64,000 nucleotides of DNA from Hydrogenophilales bacterium 16-64-40 (GTDB taxonomy: Bacteria > Pseudomonadota > Gammaproteobacteria > Burkholderiales > Thiobacillaceae), in assembly GCA_002256995.1 (NCBI GenBank), contig NCGX01000006.1:1-64000 (forward strand). The letters are read 5' to 3'. Below are positions 35,868 to 43,277 of the stretch, one piece after another. The notes below the pieces were generated by a model. The model made no database searches. It was not told the origin of the DNA and saw nothing but the letters and a program-made list of their open reading frames with translations. Made by a program: the position numbers and the translations under genes. Positions within the stretch are counted from its first letter, which is position 1. Each line of letters opens with the position of its first letter.

Positions 35868-36708
35868 GAATCTGATCGTTCAGGGACCAGACGTCCCCAC
35901 CCCCGGCCTCAAGCAACTGGCCAAGCTCACCGGCGCTGCGGCCATCGAAGCGGTCTCGCGCACCGCATTCCGGCTGCTGGACGCCGACGACCGCGCGCGC
36001 GCCGAGGTCGCTGCCTACTGCGAGGCGCATCAGCTCGATTGCGGCTGGGTGCCGGCCGAGCGGCGCATCGGCGACTTCGGCCTTTTGGTGATGGACATGG
36101 ATTCGACCCTCATCAGCATCGAGTGTATCGACGAGATCGCCGACATGCAGGGCCTGAAACCGCAGGTGTCGGCGATTACCGAAGCCGCCATGCGCGGCGA
36201 GATCGACTTTGCCGAGAGCCTGCGCCAGCGCGTATCCCTGCTGGCCGGACTGGACCAGTCCGCCCTGCAGCGGGTCTACGACGAGCGCGTGCAGCTGTCA
36301 CCGGGCGCCGAGACCCTGCTGGCGGCGGCCCGTGCGGCAGGCATCCGGACGCTGCTGGTGTCGGGCGGCTTCACCTTCTTCACCGAGCGGCTGCGGCCGC
36401 GCCTCGCGCTCGACTACACCGCGGCCAACACGCTGGAGCTGGCCGACGGCAAGCTGACCGGGCGCATGCTCGGCGATGTCGTCGACGCCCAGGGCAAGGC
36501 CGACTGGCTCAACCGGGTGCGCGCCGAGCTGGGGCTGGCGCGCGCCCAGGTCGTCGCCATGGGCGACGGCGCCAACGACCTGAAAATGATGGCCGAAGCC
36601 GGCATCAGCATCGCCTACCGCGCCAAGCCGGTGGTGCGCGAAAAGGCCAGCTACGCGCTGAACCAGGTGGGGCTGGAGGGGGTGGTTCCGCTGTTGGGAG
36701 CGGGTTAA
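35866..36708 (+). CDS. serB: phosphoserine phosphatase SerB
   Basis: Haloacid-dehalogenase enzyme (280 aa) for the last step of serine synthesis. The N-terminal ~75 residues form an ACT-like segment. The catalytic loop is MDMDSTLISIECIDEIAD (nucleophile and acid/base Asp), motif II is TLLVSGGFTFFTERL and motif III GDGANDLKMMAEAG. The ATG at 35866 lies in the right terminal repeat of the element upstream, with almost no spacing to an AGG; a GTG further upstream (35719) stays in frame but encodes only element sequence. Confidence 0.95.
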   Translation: MNLIVQGPDVPTPGLKQLAKLTGAAAIEAVSRTAFRLLDADDRARAEVAAYCEAHQLDCGWVPAERRIGDFGLLVMDMDSTLISIECIDEIADMQGLKPQVSAITEAAMRGEIDFAESLRQRVSLLAGLDQSALQRVYDERVQLSPGAETLLAAARAAGIRTLLVSGGFTFFTERLRPRLALDYTAANTLELADGKLTGRMLGDVVDAQGKADWLNRVRAELGLARAQVVAMGDGANDLKMMAEAGISIAYRAKPVVREKASYALNQVGLEGVVPLLGAG

Positions 36709-36717
36709 AACGAGGGC

Positions 36718-36744
36718 TAAAGAAAATACGCTGGCTGCCGATAA
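36718..36744 (+). promoter_or_regulatory. sigma-28 (FliA) promoter, perfect consensus
   Basis: TAAA, 15 bases, GCCGATAA: all 12 consensus positions match. It begins 10 bases past the serB stop and lies about 60 bases ahead of the orphan flgM-like gene. Confidence 0.9.
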
Positions 36745-36803
36745 ACTATTGAGCACCCAATCTGTCATAAGATCGTACAACAGCGACCAGGTCCCTTCGT
36801 CCC

Positions 36804-37112
36804 GTGAAAATCGACAAGCGCATCACCCCGCCCGCCGCCGCCAAAACCTCTGCCACCAAGGGCAAGGGTGGAGGCAAGACCGCTGCCCCCACCGCGGGCG
36901 GCAGCGATTCCTTGACGCTGACCGAATCGAGTGCCCGAGTCCGCACGCTGGAAGCTCAGCTGGCATCGGTTGACGTCACCGACATCGGCAAAGTCGAGGC
37001 AGTCAAGGCGGCGCTTGCCGACGGCAGCTTCACCGTCGACGCCGAAGTGGTGGCCGACCGTCTGATCGACCACACCAAGGAAGCCTTGCGCAAACGTCCT
37101 CGCAAGAAGTAA
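36804..37112 (+). CDS. orphan second FlgM-like anti-sigma-28 protein
   Basis: A small basic protein (102 aa, GTG start) with the layout of FlgM. A disordered N-terminal half is rich in Ala, Lys and Gly (KGKGGGKTAAPTAGG). A C-terminal half follows that aligns with the sigma-28-binding part of the flgM product at 17619 (VEAVKAALADGSFTV..EVVADRLIDHTKEAL against VDSIKEAIASGQYTI..ENIADGLIDSVKEML). Both proteins start MKID. The gene stands alone, 20 kb from the flagellar cluster, with a perfect FliA promoter and its own strong terminator. The Lys/Arg-rich tail (RKRPRKK) is unlike the first FlgM. An anti-FliA role is likely but untested; export or a different sigma partner are alternatives. Confidence 0.8.
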   Translation: MKIDKRITPPAAAKTSATKGKGGGKTAAPTAGGSDSLTLTESSARVRTLEAQLASVDVTDIGKVEAVKAALADGSFTVDAEVVADRLIDHTKEALRKRPRKK

Positions 37113-37126
37113 TCTCCACCAGACCG

Positions 37127-37161
37127 ACAAAGGCCCGCGGCTACAAACCGCGGGCCTTTGT
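37127..37161 (+). terminator. strong terminator after the flgM-like gene
   Basis: A perfect 14-base-pair stem (ACAAAGGCCCGCGG, loop CTACAAA, CCGCGGGCCTTTGT) 15 bases after the stop codon. The flanks (TTTGTCTTT) suit plus-strand termination. Confidence 0.9.
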
Positions 37162-37211
37162 CTTTCAACTGGCATAAAATTCAGGCGTTACAGCGTCTTC
37201 CGGGGTTCAGC

Positions 37212-37478
37212 ATGAACGAAATTATTTTGTCCGTTACCGGCATGACCTGCGGCGGCTGCGTCAACAGCGTGCAGAAGGTGTTGGCAGCCTTGCCGGGGGT
37301 GCAAAACGTCGAAGTCACGCTGCACCCGCAGGGGGTAGGCCGTGGTTGTACAGCCGATAAATCGGCAACAACCACGCTCACGCCCGGCCAGGCGCGCGTG
37401 CGAGTCGACCCCGCCCGGGTTGACCGCGCGGCGCTGGTGCAGGCCGTCACCGATGCGGGGTTCGGCGTCGGCGACTGA
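37212..37478 (+). CDS. HMA-domain metal-binding protein (CopZ-like) with in-frame insertion
   Basis: Small cytosolic metal-chaperone-like protein (88 aa). The metal site is intact (VTGMTCGGCVNSVQKVLAAL, the GMTCxxC motif), and the fold continues with PGVQNVEVTL and, after an insertion, PGQARVRVDPARVDRAALVQ and TDAGFGV. Copper chaperones of this type are usually 65-70 aa; here about 19 extra residues (HPQGVGRGCTADKSATTTL) sit between strands two and three and are encoded by a palindrome. The ATG at 37212 matches the family start. There is no copper ATPase or regulator next to it. Function as a copper chaperone is inferred. Confidence 0.85.
   Translation: MNEIILSVTGMTCGGCVNSVQKVLAALPGVQNVEVTLHPQGVGRGCTADKSATTTLTPGQARVRVDPARVDRAALVQAVTDAGFGVGD
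37341..37376. repeat. REP-like palindrome inserted inside the CopZ-like gene
   Basis: Nested arms CGTGGTTGT / ACAACCACG and GCCGAT / ATCGGC around a two-base AA centre form a near-perfect 36-base hairpin. It is preceded by GTAGG, like the foot of REP elements. It encodes most of the extra loop in the host protein and keeps the frame. Confidence 0.8.
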
Positions 37479-37499
37479 CCGACTGCCGTTCTTCCGCGC

Positions 37500-39596
37500 T
37501 CACGCCGTACCGCACAGCGTATCCAGCGGTTCGGGGCAATGCACCCCGTTGCCCTGCACATAATCCACCCCGATCTCGCGCAGCACGGCCAGCGTTTGTG
37601 CCGACTCGACATATTCGGCCACGGTTTTCAGGCCCATCTGATGGCCGATGCGGTGAATCGCCTCGACCATGGAACGGTCGATCGGATTGGTGGCGATGTC
37701 ACGCACAAACGCGCCGTCGATCTTGAGGTAATCCACCTTCAGGTTCTTCAGATAGGTAAAGGACGACAGGCCGCTGCCAAAATCGTCGAGCGCGAAGCTG
37801 CAGCCAAATTCGCGCATGGCTTCGATGAATTCGTTGACGACGGCAAGGTTGCCGATGGCGGCCGTTTCGGTGATTTCAAAGCACAGATGCGGACCCTGAG
37901 CGGGGTTGTTCTGCAAGCGCTCGAGCAACATGCGGCGAAATGTCGGGTCTTTCAGCGACGCGCCCGACAGATTGACCGCAAACATGCAATGCTTCTCGCG
38001 CCTGGCCTCCAGATACCGCTGGCACACGCGTAGCGTTTCCTCGATCACCCAGCTGTCGAGGGCGGGCATGATGGAATAGCGCTCGGCCGCCGGGATGAAG
38101 GCCATCGGCAGGATTTCGCTGCCGTCGTCGTCCACCATCCGCAACAACAACTCGACGTGACAAGGCGGCTCCCCCACGCTATCGGTGCGGCGGATTTCCT
38201 GCCACGACAAGCGCAGGCGGTCTTCCTCCAGCGCCCGCTGGATGCGCGTCACCCACTGCATCTCGCCGCGGTGGCGCACCAGGTCGTGGTTGCTGCTTTC
38301 ATAGACATGAATCTGGTTGCGGCCGCGGTCCTTGGCCACATAACACGCGGCATCCGCGGCCGACAGCAGGCTGGCTGCGGTGCCGCTGTCGCGGTTGATC
38401 GCCACCATGCCCGCGCTCATGCCGACGTTGAAAATGCGGTCACCCCACTTGAAGCGGAAGCGCTGCACTTCGGCGCGGAACGTATCCGCTACCGCCAGCG
38501 CATCGGGGATGCTGCAGTTCTCCAGCAGCAGGGCGAACTCGTCGCCGCCCAGGCGCGCCAGCGTGTCGCGTTCGCGCAGATTGCCTTTCAGCAGCAGCGC
38601 CAGCTGGCGCAGCAGTTCGTCGCCCGCCGCATGGCCGCACGAATCGTTGATCACCTTGAACTGGTCGAGGTCCATGTAGCACAGCGCATGCTCCCGGTCC
38701 TGCTGCAGGGCCGACAGCAACGTGCGCTCCAGCCGCTGCTCGAACTCGCGGCGGTTGATCAGCCCCGTCAGGGCATCGTGGCTCGCCTGGTAAACCAAGC
38801 GGGCAGTGGCCTGGTCGATCTTTTCCTGCATCTGATCTTGCATCGACTGCAAGTGGGCCGCCATGTGATTGACGCCGCGCTGCAGACTGCCCAGCTCGGC
38901 CTGCCCGGTCTGCGCGACCCGTTCGTCGAGGTGCCCCTCGCCGATTCGGCTCACCGTGTGGGTCAAGGCCAGTATCGGCCGGGTGATCTGGCGCCCGATG
39001 CGCCAGGCCAGATACAGACTGACGCCCAAGCCGGCCAGCAGAATCGCCAGGCTGCGCAGGATGGCATCGCGCTGGCTCTTGATGGTGGCGTTGCGCGACA
39101 CGTCGAGGCCGACCCAGCCTAGCAGCCGGGTCTGGCTGCCCGGCTGCGCAGCGCGTTCGTCCACCAGGCTGAAATCGTCCACCGCCACCTCGGTACGGGT
39201 GATCGGCGCGTAATACACCAGTCGGTCCTGGTATTCGATCTGATGCAGGCGATCGGTGGGCAATCCGCCCTGCGCCGGTTCATCCCAGGCACCGAGGCCG
39301 AATTGCGACAGCACCTGGCCGTTATCGGCAAACACCGCCACCCCGCGGACGTCAGCTTCGATCGCCACTTTTTCGAGCAGGGTCTGCAGCACCTCGATAT
39401 TGCCCGAGGCGACGCCGTATTCGGCCGCCGGCGCGAGCTGACGGGCGATGGCCGCGGCACGGGTGCGCAGCGACTGATCGAGATCGTCGATTTTCCCGAC
39501 GATGAGCTGGACCAGCAACAGCACGCCAATGATGGCCATCGGCACCACGGCGAGGCCGATGACGCGTCCGCGTATTCCGTACGAAGTTGTTCTCAA
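37500..39596 (-). CDS. membrane GGDEF-EAL c-di-GMP signalling protein
   Basis: Inner-membrane protein (698 aa from a TTG start at 39596). The TTG overlaps the stop of the upstream gene (TTGA) and has GGAGGAGG ahead. Two helices (IGLAVVPMAIIGVLLLVQLI and LAILLAGLGVSLYLAWRIG) flank a periplasmic sensor of about 160 residues; HAMP follows. The GGDEF domain has an intact active motif (LARLGGDEFALL) and an I-site (RERD five residues before GGDEF). The EAL domain keeps most metal and catalytic residues (CFEITETAAIG, FALDDFGSG, LKIDGAFV, VAEYVES) although EAL itself reads ELL. Both synthesis and hydrolysis look possible. Confidence 0.9.
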   Translation of the reverse strand: MRTTSYGIRGRVIGLAVVPMAIIGVLLLVQLIVGKIDDLDQSLRTRAAAIARQLAPAAEYGVASGNIEVLQTLLEKVAIEADVRGVAVFADNGQVLSQFGLGAWDEPAQGGLPTDRLHQIEYQDRLVYYAPITRTEVAVDDFSLVDERAAQPGSQTRLLGWVGLDVSRNATIKSQRDAILRSLAILLAGLGVSLYLAWRIGRQITRPILALTHTVSRIGEGHLDERVAQTGQAELGSLQRGVNHMAAHLQSMQDQMQEKIDQATARLVYQASHDALTGLINRREFEQRLERTLLSALQQDREHALCYMDLDQFKVINDSCGHAAGDELLRQLALLLKGNLRERDTLARLGGDEFALLLENCSIPDALAVADTFRAEVQRFRFKWGDRIFNVGMSAGMVAINRDSGTAASLLSAADAACYVAKDRGRNQIHVYESSNHDLVRHRGEMQWVTRIQRALEEDRLRLSWQEIRRTDSVGEPPCHVELLLRMVDDDGSEILPMAFIPAAERYSIMPALDSWVIEETLRVCQRYLEARREKHCMFAVNLSGASLKDPTFRRMLLERLQNNPAQGPHLCFEITETAAIGNLAVVNEFIEAMREFGCSFALDDFGSGLSSFTYLKNLKVDYLKIDGAFVRDIATNPIDRSMVEAIHRIGHQMGLKTVAEYVESAQTLAVLREIGVDYVQGNGVHCPEPLDTLCGTA

Positions 39597-40516
39597 CGTC
39601 CTCCTCCCAAACGCTTTTCCAGCTCGGCTTCCGGCGGCAGCGTGAAACCGAGCGAGCGCGCCACCTGTTCGTTGATTGAGACGCTGAAATAAGCGGGGTA
39701 CGCAGGCGGCGGCAGATTCACCGGCACGCCCTCGATGGCACCCTTCACCCATTCGGCAGTCTGCCGGCCGATCTGCGCCGGGCTGGAGTGCAGCGACAGC
39801 AGCGCGCCTGCCCGCGTCAACGAACGTGAATAGCCCAGCACCGGGACACGGTAGCGGTAGGACGTCAGGAAGAGGCTTTGCGCGGTATTGCGGTTGAACA
39901 CCCGCGGATCGGGCACCGCCAGCAGCAACTCGGCGCCCGACAACACATTTTCAAGCGGCGTGATCAGCCGCTCATCCGCCGCCAGGATTTGATGCACCAG
40001 ACCGAGCCGCTGCGTGCGCAAGGCCTCGTCCAGTTCGCCCACCAAGCCGCCCTGTTCGGCACCCAGCAGCACCCCCACGCGCCTCGCCTCGGGGAAGGCC
40101 TGGCGTATCAACTGCGCCTGGCGCTCGAAGGGTTGATCGAGATAGATGGCCGATACATTGCGGCGGTCGCCGTCGCTCAGGCGAACACGCCCGATCCTGG
40201 TATACCACGCCCGCGGCACCAGGACCGCCAGCACCGGCGGCCGGGCTGGCAGCGCGGCCAGCGACTCGGCCGCCTGCACGCCCACCGCAACGGCCAGGCG
40301 CGCCCCGTTCACCGAAGTCGCGGTCAATTCCCCGGCATACGTCCGGACGGCCTCATGGGCCGAGTCGTCCAGATAGGCGCGGATGACCTGGTAGACCTCC
40401 TGATACGGCGCCGAGTCGTCGCTCAAGACCACCATCACCCGTGCCGCGACAGCCTGCGCCGACACCAGGGCCAGACAGGCGCAAGCCAGCCCCAGCCGCA
40501 GAATGCGCTGGAGCAT
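39593..40516 (-). CDS. periplasmic ABC-type substrate-binding protein
   Basis: Predicted exported protein (307 aa) with a signal peptide (LACACLALVSAQAVAA). It resembles the TrpX/YcjN-like ABC substrate-binding family (periplasmic binding fold; segments EARRVGVLLGAEQGGLVGEL, LLAVPDPRVFNRNTAQSLFL and YRVPVLGYSRSLTRAGALLS). No permease or ATPase gene is nearby. Its stop codon overlaps the start of the GGDEF-EAL gene, which suggests it senses a ligand for that protein rather than for transport. The start is the ATG at 40516. Confidence 0.8.
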   Translation of the reverse strand: MLQRILRLGLACACLALVSAQAVAARVMVVLSDDSAPYQEVYQVIRAYLDDSAHEAVRTYAGELTATSVNGARLAVAVGVQAAESLAALPARPPVLAVLVPRAWYTRIGRVRLSDGDRRNVSAIYLDQPFERQAQLIRQAFPEARRVGVLLGAEQGGLVGELDEALRTQRLGLVHQILAADERLITPLENVLSGAELLLAVPDPRVFNRNTAQSLFLTSYRYRVPVLGYSRSLTRAGALLSLHSSPAQIGRQTAEWVKGAIEGVPVNLPPPAYPAYFSVSINEQVARSLGFTLPPEAELEKRLGGGR

Positions 40517-40542
40517 GGTCCGTCTGCGCGGCAGCCAAGCCG

Positions 40543-41247
40543 TCAAACCGCCTCCTGCCCCCCGCCCCACAGGCACGCGCCCTTGCTTTCCCGGGCGATG
40601 GCCTCGAGCAGACTTGCGTGCGCGATCAGTTCCTCACCAGACGCCGGCAACAGCACGGGCTTGGGGCGCGCACGCGCGGCTGCCTGGTCGGCCTGCACGC
40701 TGCGCGTCTCCAGCCCGATCGACAGGCTTTCCTGCCCGCGTGTCAGCGCCAGATACACCGCCGCCAGCAGCTCACAGTCGACCAATGCGCCGTGCAGCGT
40801 GCGCGCGGCGTTGTCGACGCCATAGTGCTTGCACAGCGCATCGAGGTTGTTGCGCTGCCCGGGGCGCAGCGCCTTGGCCATCGCCAGGGTGTCGGTCACG
40901 GCGTCGCACCAGCTGGGCAGCGGCGCCATGTCGAGCAGACGCAGCTCCATGTTGAGGAAGCCGACGTCGAATGGCGCATTGTGAATAATGAGTTCGGCAC
41001 CCTGAATGAAGTCGACGAACTCGTGCGCGATGTCGGCAAAGCGCGGCTTGTCCTGCAGGAATTCGGGCGTGATACCGTGCACCTGCATCGCCCCGGCGTC
41101 GATGTCACGATCCGGGTTCACGTAACGGTGCAGGTGGTTGCCGGTGAGCCGCCGGTTGACCATCTCCACCGCCGCCACTTCGATGATGCGATGCCCCTGT
41201 TTGGGGTCGAGGCCGGTGGTTTCGGTGTCGAGAATGATTTGTCGCAT
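40543..41247 (-). CDS. dnaQ: DNA polymerase III epsilon subunit (proofreading exonuclease)
   Basis: 3'-5' exonuclease (234 aa) that proofreads for the replicative polymerase. ExoI motif LDTETTGLDPKQGHRIIEVA, ExoII LIIHNAPFDVGFLNMEL and ExoIII HGALVDCELLAAVYLAL have all metal-binding residues, as in DnaQ-H exonucleases. The C-terminal ~45 residues would bind the alpha subunit. The ATG at 41247 is 7 bases past the rnhA stop. Order dnaQ-rnhA-methyltransferase-gloB-mltD matches the enterobacterial neighbourhood. Confidence 0.95.
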   Translation of the reverse strand: MRQIILDTETTGLDPKQGHRIIEVAAVEMVNRRLTGNHLHRYVNPDRDIDAGAMQVHGITPEFLQDKPRFADIAHEFVDFIQGAELIIHNAPFDVGFLNMELRLLDMAPLPSWCDAVTDTLAMAKALRPGQRNNLDALCKHYGVDNAARTLHGALVDCELLAAVYLALTRGQESLSIGLETRSVQADQAAARARPKPVLLPASGEELIAHASLLEAIARESKGACLWGGGQEAV

Positions 41248-41254
41248 GTCGGTA

Positions 41255-41695
41255 TTATTGCGCCTGCAAGACGCCCTGGTTGGCCAGTTCGTCGGCACGC
41301 TCGTTCTCGGGATGGCCGTTGTGGCCGCGCACCCATTTCCATTCGATGCGATGCAGCTGGCTCAAGGCATCCAGCTGCAGCCACAGATCCTGGTTCTTCA
41401 CCGGCTGGCCAGCGGCGGTGCGCCAGTTGCGCCGCTTCCAGCCGGCCATCCATTCGCTGACGCCTTTTTGCACGTATTGCGAATCGGTGTGGACCTCGAC
41501 GGTGGACGGGCGCTTCAGCGATTCCAGCGCGCGAATCACCGCGGTCATCTCCATGCGGTTGTTGGTGGTGTTGGCTTCGCCGCCGCAGATTTCCTTGCGA
41601 TGCCCGTCCGCCACCAGCAAGGCGCCCCAGCCGCCGGCGCCGGGGTTGCCCTTGCAGGCGCCGTCGCTGTAAATGTAAATGGTGTCAGCGTTCAC
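41255..41695 (-). CDS. rnhA: ribonuclease HI
   Basis: Cleaves the RNA of RNA-DNA hybrids (146 aa). Catalytic carboxylates are in [46 protein letters not shown] and [12 protein letters not shown]. The length is that of E. coli RNase HI. It overlaps the methyltransferase gene by 11 bases and leads directly into dnaQ. Confidence 0.97.
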   Translation of the reverse strand: MNADTIYIYSDGACKGNPGAGGWGALLVADGHRKEICGGEANTTNNRMEMTAVIRALESLKRPSTVEVHTDSQYVQKGVSEWMAGWKRRNWRTAAGQPVKNQDLWLQLDALSQLHRIEWKWVRGHNGHPENERADELANQGVLQAQ

Positions 41696-42422
41696 GATGT
41701 ATCCGATAATGTTTGAGGTTGATCACTTTCGCCGCAGGCGACAGCAGCCGTCGTGCCACCGGCGTTTTCCACTGCGGCAAAATGATATTCATGCCCTGCA
41801 CGCGTTTCACCGCCTGCAGGAAATACACGCCGCCGCCCATGGCCCACCAGCGGTCGCCGGCAGGCTCCATGAAGCGCAGACGCCGCAGCCAGGATTCGCG
41901 GTTGAGCGGCGGGCGGTAGCAACACATGCTGCCAGCCGCCACCTCGAGCCCGAGCAAGGCAATCCAGTCCTTCACCCGCGAAATATTCAGGAAGTTTCCG
42001 TTCCACGGATAGCCGCGTTCGCCCCCCTGCAGCACCCGCGCCAGCCCCCATAGGCTGCGCGGGTTGAAGCCGGCCAGCACCAGGCGGCCTTCCGGGCGCA
42101 AGACGCGCTCGGCCTCGCGCAGCACCTGGTGCGGGTTGGCGCTGAATTCGAGCACATGCGGCAGCAGCAGCAAATCGAGCGACTGGCTCTCGAACGGCAT
42201 GAACATGGGGTTGGCCCGCACCGCGGCAGACGCTTCCACCGCGCAGGTCACGCGCAGCGGAATCCGGCTGTTGCGCAGAAAATCGATCTCCGGCAGGCCG
42301 ACCTGTACCGCGTTGAAGCCGAACACATCCGACACCGCATTGTCGAAATAGCGTTGCTCGCGGAACAGCAGATGCCGCCCTAGCGGGGTTTCAAACCATC
42401 CGGCATCCAGCTTGGATAACAT
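41685..42422 (-). CDS. SAM-dependent methyltransferase (YafS-like)
   Basis: Class I methyltransferase (245 aa) of the type found between rnhA and gloB. The N-terminus ([20 protein letters not shown]) is typical of this group; the post-motif I and motif II region reads [20 protein letters not shown] and [20 protein letters not shown]. The glycine-rich SAM motif is weak, being replaced by [14 protein letters not shown], as in other members of this group. The substrate is unknown. It is divergent from gloB. Confidence 0.85.
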   Translation of the reverse strand: MLSKLDAGWFETPLGRHLLFREQRYFDNAVSDVFGFNAVQVGLPEIDFLRNSRIPLRVTCAVEASAAVRANPMFMPFESQSLDLLLLPHVLEFSANPHQVLREAERVLRPEGRLVLAGFNPRSLWGLARVLQGGERGYPWNGNFLNISRVKDWIALLGLEVAAGSMCCYRPPLNRESWLRRLRFMEPAGDRWWAMGGGVYFLQAVKRVQGMNIILPQWKTPVARRLLSPAAKVINLKHYRIHRER

Positions 42423-42451
42423 AGCGACTCCTCCTGTCCGGCAGACTTATT

Positions 42452-43222
42452 ATGTTGACACTCATTTCCCTGCCTGCGTTCGAAGACAACTACATCTGGG
42501 TGTGGCACGACGAGCGCCACGCGGTCGCGGTCGATCCCGGCGATCCAGCGCCGCTGATCGCTTTTCTCGACGCCCATCAACTCGTCCTGACCGCAGTGCT
42601 GATCACCCACCACCACCGCGACCATACTGGCGGCAACACCCTGCTGCGTCAACGCTACAACTGCGCCATCTACGCGCCGGAGAACCTGCGCATTCCTGCC
42701 GTCAGCCATGTCCTGCACAATGGCGACACAGTGGACATTGCCGAACCGGGGTTGCACTTCAAGGTGCTGGCGACGCCCGGCCACACGCTCGACCATATCA
42801 GCTATATCGGACACGGCTGCCTGTTCTGCGGCGATACCGTTTTCGGCTGCGGCTGCGGGAAGTTGTTCGAAGGCAGCCCCGCGATGATGGCCGCCAGCCT
42901 CGACGCCATTTTAACGCTGCCCGATACTACCCGGGTCTGCTGCGCGCACGAATACACCCTGAGCAATATTGACTTTGCCAAAACCATCGATGGCGACAAT
43001 CCTGCGCTGCTGGCACGCGAACGCGCCGACCGTGCCCTGCGCGCACAAAACCGCCCCACCCTGCCCTCGACCCTGGCGCTGGAAAAAGCCACCAATCCGT
43101 TTCTGCGCTTCCACGACCCCGCCATGACGGCTTTTGCCGCCCGCTATCTGAAACGCCCGCATCCCGCCCCCGCCGAGGTGTTCGGCGCGATCCGCGCCGC
43201 CAAGGATGCTTGGGACGGTTGA
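42452..43222 (+). CDS. gloB: hydroxyacylglutathione hydrolase (glyoxalase II)
   Basis: Binuclear zinc hydrolase (256 aa) of methylglyoxal detoxification, releasing lactate from S-lactoylglutathione. The metallo-beta-lactamase motif THHHRDHTGGN, TPGHTLDH, FCGDTVFGCGCGKLFEG and the C-terminal glutathione-site region are all present. The ATG lies 29 bases from the divergent methyltransferase start. Confidence 0.96.
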   Translation: MLTLISLPAFEDNYIWVWHDERHAVAVDPGDPAPLIAFLDAHQLVLTAVLITHHHRDHTGGNTLLRQRYNCAIYAPENLRIPAVSHVLHNGDTVDIAEPGLHFKVLATPGHTLDHISYIGHGCLFCGDTVFGCGCGKLFEGSPAMMAASLDAILTLPDTTRVCCAHEYTLSNIDFAKTIDGDNPALLARERADRALRAQNRPTLPSTLALEKATNPFLRFHDPAMTAFAARYLKRPHPAPAEVFGAIRAAKDAWDG

Positions 43223-43277
43223 CCGATCCCCCTCCGGGCACTTAGGATGAATGCCTTGTTGAGTACGGGAGACCGCC

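Noticed and set aside
37353-37360. GCCGATAA inside the CopZ-like gene
   Set aside because: It is the centre of the palindromic insertion and lacks any -35 element.
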